The notes beneath the pieces are model-generated. The model did no database searches, was not told the origin of the DNA, and was given only the letters and a program-made list of their open reading frames with translations. From the NCBI GenBank assembly GCA_015499985.1, contig JAAAUF010000165.1, forward strand, positions 4,528 to 55,983: a stretch of 51,456 nt of DNA. Reading direction: 5' to 3'. This document shows positions 41,916 to 51,455 of this stretch, in pieces. The position numbers and the translations under genes are program-made. Positions within the stretch are counted from its first letter, which is position 1, and every line of letters starts with the position of its first letter. Source of the stretch: Haplosporangium gracile. Taxonomy: Eukaryota; Mortierellomycota; Mortierellomycetes; Mortierellales; Mortierellaceae.

Positions 41916-44140
41916 GGTTGCTCGGCTTTTGTTCTCGGTAGTTGAAAGAGGGAGAAACTAGGTTAAAAGGGTAAAAAAGAGTCTCTTTTTTCGTGAAGGG
42001 AAGAAAGGAATGAGGCAATGAGAGGAAGAGGTGGAAGGGTGATGAGAAAAGAGAAGAAAGATTCAGAAAAAATAAAAAAAAGGAAAAGAAGAAAAAAGAC
42101 GCAAAACGACGCGCAGGGGCACTTTTATAGCGCAAAGCCTTTTGTAGTTGCTGTTGCATGGAGAATCAAAGAAAGGGGACTGAGAGACTGAAAGACTGAC
42201 TGAGAGACTGAGACCGAGACTAGGTGAATGATTGACGGACACTGATTCTCGCAACCTTTGCTGCGTCACATCTCAGGAGCATAACAAACCAAAAAAAAAA
42301 GGCGCTCCAACCCGCGGTGCGGCACCCACCATCCTGCACGCTGTCTATTCCTCACTCTCACTCTCACTTCCACTCTCGCTCACTCTCCCCTTAGAAAACG
42401 CGTTGATTTGTGGAAAAAAGTGGGTTCTTTCGTGTTCGCCATGTCAAAAGAGAATCTCAATGCATTCACGACTGAAGCTCATTACATACACAGTACATAT
42501 ACATATTAAATCAACGGTATTTCTCGAGGTCACTCGTGTGCATGAGTATCATATTGCGACATGTCCCATTCTCTCTGTCCGTCCATCCCTTGGCAGTTTT
42601 TTTTTTTTTTTTTTTTCGTTGTTGTTTACCTTCTTTCGGCCGCTTGGTCCTCGTTACTGTTTTTTCTTGTGTCTATCTGTCTATTGTGGTGTTGTACGTA
42701 CGCAGACATGGACGACAAGGGTCACCGCTGTCAGCGTCAATACATCCATCCATCCATCATCCATCGACGATAAAAGAATCCATTTCATAATGCCTTTAAT
42801 CTTCACAGCACCCAGGACATAAGAGAAAAGAGTAGGAATAGATGTAACCCACAACTCAACTTTAGGCTTCAATACTAACTACGAGCGCGAGAGCTTGTTC
42901 GGGAACACCAAACTTCATGACTATCAGCAACCCTACGCATGGTGGTGGATATCGATGGATGGATGAACGAGCCGAGTCAAAGAAACTGACTTTTTTCGAT
43001 ACAGAACATCAGAGGGGAGGAAGTGAGAGGGCGTTGACCGTGTGAACAAAAAACACCTACACAACAGCGAAAAACAATCCAATCCATTAGCGCAAAGAAA
43101 AAAAATATCTAATACATCCAGTGCAAAAAAAGGGGCGGCCTGTGCGGTGAATGCGGAGAGGAGAGGTGCAAGCAAAAACCCCAACGAAGAGCAAGTGACC
43201 AAAAGTGGAGTGGAGTGGGGAGAGCAGCAATTATTAAGGTGGGAGGTTTGCCACTACTCTCTCTCCACAACGGTGTGGGAAGTAGTTCCTGTCTACCAAA
43301 TTGCTCCTTTCCCTCAATGATGCTGGAGCTCATACCCTTATTATCTGGCTACCATTGCCACCTCTAGTCTCGACAGGCAGTCATGTTCCAGGGGTTGTTA
43401 CCCTAGGCGAGAAAACTACGCGTTCTGAGAAGAATTAGCACGTGACCGTCTAATCACGTGGAAGTTTTGAGTTTCGATATTCAGACCCTTGGTTGCTGCA
43501 AGTGTACCGACCTTTACAGTAATTTGCTACAGGATTAGTTAGAGCGGCCAAGATATTAAGTAGCACGTTGTTTTGACACCTAGAGGCAAAGAGAGTTGGG
43601 CAAGCTTATTATTAGTGCGGATTTCGTCTTTTTGCGCCGTCTCTCTTCCGCCCTCAGCCCCACCTCCGGTACCCGGTCAGGTCAACAGTTATTTCTTTTT
43701 TGGATAGGATGTATGCTAGGCGGAGGAATGTAAGATTGGAAAAGAGGAAGAAAGAGAGCAAAAAGAGTGAGCGAGAGAGAGAGAGAGGGATGGAAGAATA
43801 ATTGAGAGCAGCAAAAGAAGTAGTCCGGTGTGGATGATGTGGAAGTGAAAAGTACGACAATCCGTTCTCAGTGTCCAAAAATAAATTTCCTCCGTTCATG
43901 TCTCTCACCCTGCCTGTCTCTCTTCTCTCCCTGCTTTGCCTTTTCTTGTTCCCATTCACTTCTTCCTTTTCTTCCCTCTTTCTCTCAGCCCATACAGCAG
44001 CAACTCAAAAGCCCATCCTCATCACTCAACCCGCTACCAAAACAAACAATTCCCAGGCAGGACAACCCCAAGTCAAGGACAACCAAGTCAGGACAACAAC
44101 CAAACAAGGACAAGCAAAGGAAACAAAAAAAAAAGGACAG
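41916..44140. other. 2.2-kb divergent intergenic region, EF2 to TBL-like gene
   Basis: Next to EF2 (41940-42080) the plus strand is purine-rich, the EF2 leader signature. There is a T-run near 42598-42616. Two CACGTG sites lie at 43439-43444 and 43455-43460. From about 43885 to 43990 the plus strand is CT-rich, followed by an A/C-rich stretch, which I read as the 5' leader of the gene starting at 44141. No gene recognised in between. Confidence 0.55.
43439..43460. promoter_or_regulatory. Paired inverted CACGTG (E-box) elements
   Basis: CACGTGAC at 43439-43446 and TCACGTGG at 43454-43461, so the cores are 16 bases apart in inverted orientation. Such sites bind bHLH factors of the Cbf1/Pho4/SREBP classes in fungi. 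They lie about 700 bases upstream of the TBL-like start at 44141. Functional role inferred. Confidence 0.35.
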
Positions 44141-45592
44141 ATGCCTCCTGTCCCTGCTCTCGGACGCCCTCTGGCCATCATCATCGGATGCGCCCTCGCC
44201 TTCCAACTCTACCTCTTCTTATCAAGCAACTCATCCTCCAACGACTACCGGCCAGAGGATCTCGACCCCACCCCCGGCTCATCCGACCCTGCTTCATCAC
44301 GGTGGGATGACCCCGGCAGGAACCGTCACCCCACAGTGCCTCTGACCCTCAAGGACTTTAGCACCCTCGACAACCTCGCCGATACCATCGTCAAGGCAGA
44401 GGCCTACAGAGTTTTTGAGGACAAGTCTGCGAAAAAGATTCACGGATCCGCCATTAGGGGCGACGCTGCATTGGTCCAAAAGGTCCGGGATCAGATCCGT
44501 TGTTGGACTACCTATGGCTCCTGGCAACGACAGGATCAGGAATTTACCCCTCTCAAACACTTGGGCGACTCTCGTTTCGCCAAATGCGATAAGACTTTTA
44601 TGAAGGCACTGGATCGAGAGGGCAACGGACATTACCTCGGCGAATTTGATCATACCCACGACCGTTTCTTGGTCCGAGAGGCTGTCAAGTACAGATGGGT
44701 CCCTGATGAGGCCAAGTGTGGACCTGGACCTGGAACAATGGGATTGCAGGACGAGAGAGCTGTCTACGACCCCTTTACTAAGCCAAAGTTCTGTGCGGTC
44801 ATGGATGAGCAAAGCTTCTTGGTCGTTGGAGATGTCACTCAGTACCAGATACATGACGTGATTGCCTCAGCCTTCAAGAGCTCCTTTGTCTGCTACGGAG
44901 AGCTCGGTTGTCTTCACCATTCGTCGCATGGACTCTGCCCCAATGTCGCCCTCAAGTACGCCAGGAACGATTTGCTGTCGGTCCCCTGGGCTGTCAACCC
45001 CGAGGATGAAGAGTTCCCTAGCGCCTCGACTGTTGAACAGGCCTGGGCTACGTCAGATATGTTGCTCAAGTACAAGATTTTGGTCCTCAACCGTGGATTG
45101 ATCTGGAGACCCGACGAGGTGTTTATGTCTGAGCTGGTTTTCACGATGAAGCATCTCTGGAAGTACTACCCCGACACCATGGTCATCTATCGTGCTACCC
45201 ACCCAGTCTCAGCCAACTGCTCTCAGCTCAAGAACCACGGAGAGGACGAGGCTGTCGCCAACAAGAAGGGTGAATCCGATACTGAGGAAATTATTCTTCA
45301 GAAGCCACTCCAGACGGCACCCAAGAGACAGGAGGCAGCTGCGGGCGAAAAGCAAGAGTTTCGCCCGACGTTGGCCGATATCCAGCGCCAGAACCGGATT
45401 GCCAAGGCGATTGTTGAGGCAGCAGGAGGAATCTATCTGGACACGGAGAACATGTTTGCGCTGAGACCGGATGGTCGTATGGGCGATGGCGACTGTGCTC
45501 GCTTCTGTGCCCCCGGACCCTTGGATGCCTATAGCGATCTGCTTTATAATACCCTTCGTCTCCTCCGAGATAAGTCCGTCACCGCTGTCTAG
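44141..45592 (+). CDS. PC-esterase / TBL-like type II membrane protein lacking the usual catalytic residues
   Basis: Single exon, 483 residues from the ATG at 44141. The frame is open back to an ATG at 43871, but that extension is translated CT-rich leader; starting at 44141 puts one membrane anchor (PLAIIIGCALAFQLYLFL) at residues 9-26, a type II topology. The lumenal part follows the order of TBL/PC-esterase proteins: RCWTTYGSWQR, a paired-Cys region, YRWVPDEAKC, SFLVVGDVTQYQ, KILVLNRGLIW, MVIYRATHPVSANC and DCARFCAPGPLDAYSDLL. In the family these are the GDS block and the DCxHWC block, which carry the catalytic Ser, Asp and His of polysaccharide O-acetyltransferases/esterases. Here GDS reads GDV and the His reads Arg. 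A Golgi role on wall polysaccharides is inferred, possibly non-catalytic. Confidence 0.75.
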   Translation: MPPVPALGRPLAIIIGCALAFQLYLFLSSNSSSNDYRPEDLDPTPGSSDPASSRWDDPGRNRHPTVPLTLKDFSTLDNLADTIVKAEAYRVFEDKSAKKIHGSAIRGDAALVQKVRDQIRCWTTYGSWQRQDQEFTPLKHLGDSRFAKCDKTFMKALDREGNGHYLGEFDHTHDRFLVREAVKYRWVPDEAKCGPGPGTMGLQDERAVYDPFTKPKFCAVMDEQSFLVVGDVTQYQIHDVIASAFKSSFVCYGELGCLHHSSHGLCPNVALKYARNDLLSVPWAVNPEDEEFPSASTVEQAWATSDMLLKYKILVLNRGLIWRPDEVFMSELVFTMKHLWKYYPDTMVIYRATHPVSANCSQLKNHGEDEAVANKKGESDTEEIILQKPLQTAPKRQEAAAGEKQEFRPTLADIQRQNRIAKAIVEAAGGIYLDTENMFALRPDGRMGDGDCARFCAPGPLDAYSDLLYNTLRLLRDKSVTAV

Positions 45593-46381
45593 ACCCAGCG
45601 TTCATTTTTTTTTCTTGTCTTTCCCCTTCCATAGTTATCTTTTTGTCTTTTTCATCACCACAATACATACAGATTTTTTATTTTTCTTTGTTCCCTATTC
45701 TTTTCGCCTCTTGGAATGTCCGTCAGTGAATTTGAAGACAAAGCTGAAAAAAAATGATGCGGAGGCGAATAGCCAATGTTGATGGGGATAGTAGAATACG
45801 AGCAGAGGATGAATGCAAAAAAGGCTTTCGGTTCTTGAAAATTCACGACATTCCTTGTCATTGTATTTCGCTTTACAAGTCGCGGCTCCATCCCTTCCTA
45901 ATGGGGATAAGGTATATTCTTATTCACACGCCCTGAGCAAGGTCAAGTTCTCCTTTCTGCCTTTTCTTTGATGAAAAAAAAGTAGGAGAGCAGCTTGAGT
46001 GAAAGAAAAAAAAAAGGATTTCATTTAGTGACATTAAATCCGCCCCTATCTATTCATTACACCTTCTCCTCCCCCTTTTTTTTTAGTTGAGGACACGAAC
46101 GGAGGAATGAAAAACATATATATTACAAAGGAGAAAACCAGACATCGCAGATTTTGTATCCAGCTTGGAGACCCGGCCATACAATATGAGACTCGTCAAG
46201 GGCTTGATTTTTTTTATGAAATGATTTGGATGCTACTACTGATTGGCTGCGTCACTGACTCCTTTCATCCACCTCCTTTTTTCGCGTTTTTTTTATCTCC
46301 TCCATTCAGTCCATGTATAGGAGCTGTTTCGAATATTGTTGCTGTTGTCAAACTGTTGCTATTGTTGTGGTTTTCTCTACT
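45593..46381. other. Convergent 3' region, TBL-like gene to small minus-strand gene
   Basis: About 790 bases, T-rich after the stop at 45592, with several homopolymers (A9-A10 near 45965-46016). It holds the two 3' UTRs. No gene seen. Confidence 0.5.
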
Positions 46382-47081
46382 TTAATTCTTCTTCTTGTGA
46401 TGGTGGTGGTGAGGCTTGTTGCGGCGCTTTTCCTTCTTGCCAGCTAGTTGTTTGAGTCGTTCGGTAGAAAGCGACATATGACGCGTTAGTACTTTGTCTT
46501 CGCGGTCGGTCCCAGCTAGGATTATAATACTGTTATTTCAAGTCGCGTAAAAAATGGTAAAAAGAGGGGGACGTGCGCAACTTTGAAGCAAGGAGTGGAT
46601 GTGTTATTGTAGAGAGAAGGGGGGGTCGGAGGAAAAATACGAAAGGGAAAAAGGAAGGAGAAGAAGAAGGAAGGGAGGAAGAAAGGAAGGAAAGGCAAGG
46701 CGAGACGATTGTTGTTGCAGATTGTTGTTGTTCATGTTGAATAGAGTCGTATTGTCTCTCTCTCTCTTTAAAATGTGCAATGGGTGAAGGTGTATGTTCA
46801 ATGTATTGGGTAATATAACAACGGTGATGCAAAATGAAGTGGGTTCTCGGCCCAATGTTCTTGTTTCGATCCTGTGAACAACATGCATACGCCAAAATGA
46901 ACGAGAGAAAAAAAAATTTATATGAAAAGACGAAGGACGCATACAAAAAATAAATAAATAAATTATGATATCCAAGGACGAATACGTATTTACCTTCGTT
47001 TTGCTTCTCCTCCTGGGTAACCTTGACCTCTAGCACAGCCTTCTCCTCATAATAACCATCCACCGACTCGTAAAAGCTCAT
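46382..47081 (-). CDS. Small spliced basic protein of unknown function
   Basis: Two minus-strand exons, 46994-47081 and 46382-46515, separated by a 478-base GTAAAT...CCTAG intron. The split Ala codon keeps frame and gives 73 residues. The N-terminal half is acidic and mixed (MSFYESVDGYYEEKAVLEVK). The C-terminal half is helical and very basic (LSTERLKQLAGKKEKRR), then a run of five His and a KKKN end. There is no signal peptide or membrane segment. The ATG lies one base after the stop codon of the next upstream ORF on the same strand (stop 47085-47083), so the two may share one transcript, or the TAG may be a splice acceptor. Family not recognised. Confidence 0.55.
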
Positions 47082-47082
47082 T

Positions 47083-47535
47083 CTAGAGCGCGATCATATT
47101 GGGGTCGTTCTTGGCATCCTTAAGGGCATCAGGATCTTCGAGGGCCAAATTGTTCAGGACGAACTGGGCCACAATTGAACAGGGGTCCTTCATTTCCTCA
47201 ATACCGGGCGTGTCGGGGTTTAACTTGCGGTGGAAGTGGCGAACAAATGCGTCTTGGTGTACCAACATGTTTTTGTACGACGTCGGGATAATGAGTCCCT
47301 GGGTCATATGCACGACTTTGTCGTCCTTGTCCAGATACATCAACATCACGATCTTGGAATCAAGATCCAGAGCCGCATACTCGTCGCCCTTCAGCTTCCC
47401 AATCGCCGATCCTTCTTCGCCAGAAACTGCGAGGGCTTCCTCAGCGTCCTCGGCAATCGAGAGGTCGCACTTGTTGTCCTTGGGGTCCTTATAGTGGAGC
47501 CTATTAGGGGAGGTGCGGCCGAAGGAGGGCATCAT
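47083..47535 (-). CDS. Small acidic protein of unknown function, first of two abutting ORFs
   Basis: Open frame of 150 residues from the ATG at 47535. It has the mixed composition of a globular protein: acidic N-terminal part (DLSIAEDAEEALAVSGEEG), then LDLDSKIVMLMYLDKDDKV, VHMTQGLIIPTSYKNMLVHQ, and FVRHFHRKLNPDTPG with a helical C-terminus. No signal peptide or membrane helix. The same frame continues upstream through TAA (47541-47539) and TAG (47589-47587) into another small ORF. The 15 codons between those stops also look protein-like, so the true 5' end may lie upstream by splicing: a 42-base GTAACT...AATAG segment (47501-47542) would remove the TAA and keep frame. Family not recognised. 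Confidence 0.5.
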   Translation of the reverse strand: MMPSFGRTSPNRLHYKDPKDNKCDLSIAEDAEEALAVSGEEGSAIGKLKGDEYAALDLDSKIVMLMYLDKDDKVVHMTQGLIIPTSYKNMLVHQDAFVRHFHRKLNPDTPGIEEMKDPCSIVAQFVLNNLALEDPDALKDAKNDPNMIAL

Positions 47536-47586
47536 GAGTTACAACGCGGCTGTCCCGGTCAGAATCCTTTTGTCGGACCAGTAGGC

Positions 47587-47703
47587 CTAGATCTCTGCGA
47601 CGGGGCCTCCAATGCCGTATTTTGCATAGTCGATCGTCTTTTCGTTATCCGGAGCTGCTGTTGTGACCAGGCCGATGAACGTGAAAAGTATATAAAGGGG
47701 CAT
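47587..47703 (-). CDS. Short ORF with hydrophobic N-terminus, in frame with the downstream ORF
   Basis: 38 codons from the ATG at 47703 to TAG at 47589-47587. It starts MPLYILFTFIGLVTTAAP, a signal-peptide- or anchor-like segment, then DYAKYGIGGPVAEI. A pyrimidine leader with a CT microsatellite precedes it on the coding strand, as for real genes here. It may be the 5' coding part of the locus with the two ORFs downstream. I found no good GT donor inside it, so how it would join them is unclear. Confidence 0.35.
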   Translation of the reverse strand: MPLYILFTFIGLVTTAAPDNEKTIDYAKYGIGGPVAEI

Positions 47704-47732
47704 GAAAAAAAGGATAGATTGCTGGGGGACGT

Positions 47733-47781
<49 letters not shown>

Positions 47782-48076
47782 GAAAAGGAAACACAGAAGG
47801 AAGAGCGGAATAAAGGAAGTAAAGAGAACCAAATGTGCAGAAAGGAAAGATAACAAACAAAACAAAAAGGAATGCACGCAAGGCATGCGCCTAGGAAACA
47901 CCACAAATGTGGCAAGGAAAAAAATAGATGCTCATAACCCACTAGTTAATTTCTTTATTTTTATTAGCGGTCGAAGAAGTAGCGTGGCAAGTCTAATGTC
48001 GGTCTATGTTTTCCAAAACAAACATTAAGAGTGGAAGAAGGCGGTCGCGAGCAGAGTCAAAGGGCGAAAAAAGCCT
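47704..48076. other. Intergenic region between small-ORF block and TMEM135-like gene
   Basis: 373 bases. GA-repeat on the plus strand (promoter/leader of the minus-strand small-ORF block), then the TMEM135-like 3' UTR. No gene seen. Confidence 0.5.
47737..47776. repeat. GA dinucleotide microsatellite
   Basis: About 20 GA units upstream of the small ORFs (CT on their coding strand). It produces the Leu-Ser repeats in the minus-strand frames. Confidence 0.9.
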
Positions 48077-50874
48077 CTAGTTGCGTCCAAAGACACGGGT
48101 AAGAACAGTGAGGTAGTGGTTGTTGATGACACTGGGGTCGTTCTGGTAGATGGTCATCATCACGCCCATCGAAGCACAGAAAAGAGCGATGTCTCCGTTG
48201 GGGATGTTGCGGACCAATCCTCGCTTCAACATCAACTTCCAAGTTGTCTCCAGAGCGCGGGGCAAGCAGTACAGCGCCAGTTCCATCTGTCGTCCTGGCG
48301 CCTCAATCAATACTGCTAAGCCTGCGAGAAGTCCATTGAGGAGATATCTATTGATTACCATGGCAAAGTTCAGAAGGTGAACGTTAGTCTCTTCACCATT
48401 ACGTGCTCCTACAAAAACATAATACAAGCCTACAAAAGACGGCAACTGGACACTGAACTTACATGAAGGTTCTCTCCCTCTTGAAAATCCTGCGCATAAC
48501 ACAAGGGGTATAGAAGGCAGCCCAGACGTAGACAGTCAAGAAGAGACATGACCGCAGGGTCGACTTGATGTATCGACGAGCAACCTCTTTGGGCTGGGTA
48601 GCCAGCTTCTTATGCTGGAACACAAGCGTGACAATCTATAGGTACAAGTAACAAAAGAGAGTCCGATAAAATAGTTAGGAGGAGAGAGAGTCACTACATC
48701 TGTCAATCATACGATAATGAGCAAATGTGAGAGTTGTGGGATGTACTTACAAAGTTCAGGGTGCCGTACATCTTGACGGCACGTCCAAACTCGCCCGTGA
48801 TGACATCCATGGAGTGACCAGAGCAAGGAGTCAAAGGGTGCAGCAAGGCGCACAGCTGAAAGTCGTGGTGCAGGTTACTGGGATAGAGGGTCGCAATGTT
48901 GGGCGAGATGTTGGTGGAGACAAAGTCCTTGGAGGTGATGTCAGCGGGGATTCCAATGTTCTCCATGCCACCAGGAAGTTCCCGCAGGGTAACGTATTGT
49001 GACCGGAAGGCGTCCAAGAGAGGTTGGAACATGGGTCCAAACTTTTGAGGCAGGCCCGAGTGCTGCATCAAGAAGTTCCAGTAGGACTTTGGCATCGCAT
49101 CTGGCTCGATCACACAGGAGTAAAGGTTGACCGCGGCTGTCAATGACATCAATACTGTCGCGGCTGAAGATGACATGACCTTGGCGAGGATATCGTCCCA
49201 TCCTGACTTTGTGACCAACGCGTGCTCCTTTCCTGACGAGTGGACAGCATCCCGGAGAGCGAGACGCTGGGCCGATCTCTTCGATTCCCGGTGCTCGGCC
49301 CATTTCTTCATCGAGTAGCTCGATCCGAACTGGATGGAGCGGGTGAACAGGTAGAGAGTGAGGGCTGTCCTGCGGCTCTTGTTCTTGTCGAGTAAGAGGG
49401 TCAATCCAGCGACGGATCCTGCGACGAATGCGTTGAGTCGGTCGCCCTCGTGTTGTGGGCGGTAGTAGCGCATGGTGCAGAGAACGGCCTTGTAAGCGGA
49501 GAGGAAGGACGACAGGAAGAAGGCGAACCCAACGGTATCACTGCCTCCGCTCTTCTTGAAGATGGCCGGGCTAGAAATCGGATTGTCGTAAGAATAACAA
49601 AAACGCGTGCTGTCAGTGGCAGTTTCCTTTCCTGGAAATGACAGAGATACCTTCCCTTGGGTAAAAAAATTACAGAGATGTGTCTCCTCCGCACCCCTCT
49701 CCCTGTCCTTCTCGTGCGGAGTCGTGCTTGCTCCCTGCTCCCTCTCCACAAATTGTTGCTTCCTGACATGTGAACGGGTTCCGTTGTCCTGTTTGGAGTC
49801 GTCTGTCCATTCCTTGTTCATATTTATCGCCTGATTCACATCTTTCTATTTTTTTTCCCCCTTGTTCACATCTGAACGCCCTCTCGACGCCGTTGTGACG
49901 CCATCCGGTGCTCATTTGAACTGGACGGCCAAGAGCAATCCATCGGTATCTCCGGACCCGTCAACTCCGGTCCATATTCCATGAATCGTCAACGAAATAG
50001 CGTCCTGTTTCTCGTTTTTTGTTCCTCAATTGATAGAAAACGTCCATGCAAGAGTGTTGTTCCACACATACATCCAGGTGCAGTACGTCCTCTGAGTGTT
50101 CTTTATTGATAATGTTCCAATGACTCTCGGGTACTTCCTGAACATGTCGCCCAACATCGCCTCGATCCAATACATGGCCTCCTTTTCTTTCCATGCCTTG
50201 TCCTTATCTTCCTTGTCACTCGCATGCTCACCCCTTGATATTTTCCTCGCCTCTTTCCCGTTGCATTTCATAGTCAAAAAAACCAAGACAAGGGGACAGA
50301 AAAAAAGGAAGGGAAGATCAGTCCCTCACTTTTTCGTTCCTTTTCTCTCTCGTAATAGGGTTGTACTTACTTCTTGAAGGCCTTGCCGGTTAAGACAGCA
50401 GGCAACACTCCGATCAAGTACTTGATGACATAGGCGATCATCCAGGTCTTGAAGAAGCCTCGGGTCACGTTCTGGGGACACGTCTTGCCCTCATGTTTAC
50501 ACTTGCTGACCCGCTTCTTTTGCGCCGTAATTTCCAGATCGAGCTTAGCGAGGTTGTGGCTACAATTGAAAGGATGACATAAAAAAGAAGGGTTATGTGA
50601 GTGAGCGTGCCAAACACCTCGTAAAGAATGCGAAAACTTTCACTTTATGCTATCAACACCCCACCACTTCGTAACACACAGTGCTGGTGCTTTCTTTTTT
50701 CTCCATCTTCTTCCTCCGGCTTATTTTGATTTTATTTTTTTACCTGCTGAGGCGTTGGAGTCGTTGCTGAAAGTTATTGAAACCAGCAATGACCTTTTCG
50801 GTCTCCTTGTTTGTCAGGGCCATTGACAACAGTCCAGCAATGGCCTCCAGAAAGTTTTCCCATGCATTGTCCAT
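48077..50874 (-). CDS. TMEM135: TMEM135-like multi-pass membrane protein
   Basis: Five minus-strand exons: 50744-50874, 50371-50559, 48751-49570, 48463-48635 and 48077-48347; phases close to give 527 residues (human TMEM135 is about 458). It starts MDNAWENFLEAIAGLL. A Cys/His-containing part (SKCKHEGKTCPQNVTRGFF) is followed by membrane segments (MIAYVIKYLIGVLPAVL; FVAGSVAGLTLLLDKNKSRR). Then come CVIEPDAMPKSYWNFLMQHS, ALLHPLTPCSGHSMDVITGE, SCLFLTVYVWAAFYTPCVMR, LLAGLAVLIEAPGRQMELAL and NGDIALFCASMGVMMTIYQN. Order and spacing match TMEM135, a peroxisome/mitochondria-linked protein in lipid and fat storage related to the Tim17/PMP24 group (family knowledge). In intron 4 the nearest acceptor (exon from 48408) gives an immediate stop; the acceptor before 48347 restores the conserved alignment. 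Confidence 0.86.
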
Positions 50875-51222
50875 CCTGCTAGGTGTGATTCAGGGAGGTA
50901 AGAGGTAAACGAATGAGCGAAGAGACGGTCTGTTCTCCCCAGAGAACTCTACAGGTGTATAAAAAAAAGAGGGCGTTTTGTTCCTGAAAGCGAAGTCGAG
51001 GAGGGAGCGGGATCAATGAGAGGGTGACAATTGGCGGTATTTGAGACCCCGAAAGAGGATAACGACCCACGGAGCAAAGATGTGTCAAGAATTGAGCGGA
51101 GAGGGAGTGTTGGAGAGGGAGTGTTGGAGAGGGAGAAAGGTATTGATCGGAGGCAGAGCAAAAGAAAGAGGGAGAGGGAAGAAGAAGGAGCAGGAGGAGT
51201 GGAAGAAGAAGAGAAAGAAGCC

Positions 51223-51246
51223 AAAAAAAAAAAAAAAAAAAAAAAA
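51223..51246. repeat. A24 homopolymer
   Basis: Run of 24 A in the purine-rich promoter flank of the TMEM135-like gene. Confidence 0.85.
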
Positions 51247-51424
51247 GTTGAGGGAGCAGAGCGTGGTAAAAAAAAAACGACGAAAAGGAACCTGTGTCGA
51301 GGTCAGTTGCCTTTGGTGCAGAATAAATACGATAAATAAGGGACACAGATGTATATGGTAATAGGGGAGAGGAGATTGTGGAGAGAGTGGGAAGGAAGAG
51401 AATATGTACGAGTAGAAGAAAAAC

Positions 51425-51425
<1 letters not shown>

Positions 51426-51455
<30 letters not shown>

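Noticed and set aside
43871..44140. Upstream ATG extending the TBL-like protein by 90 residues
   Set aside because: The extension is a translated CT-rich tract then A/C-rich leader, the pattern of 5' leaders here. Starting at 44141 gives a normal type II anchor at residues 9-26.
51031..51361. Lys/Glu-rich frames at the right edge
   Set aside because: Translations of purine-rich simple sequence and an A24 run in the TMEM135-like promoter.
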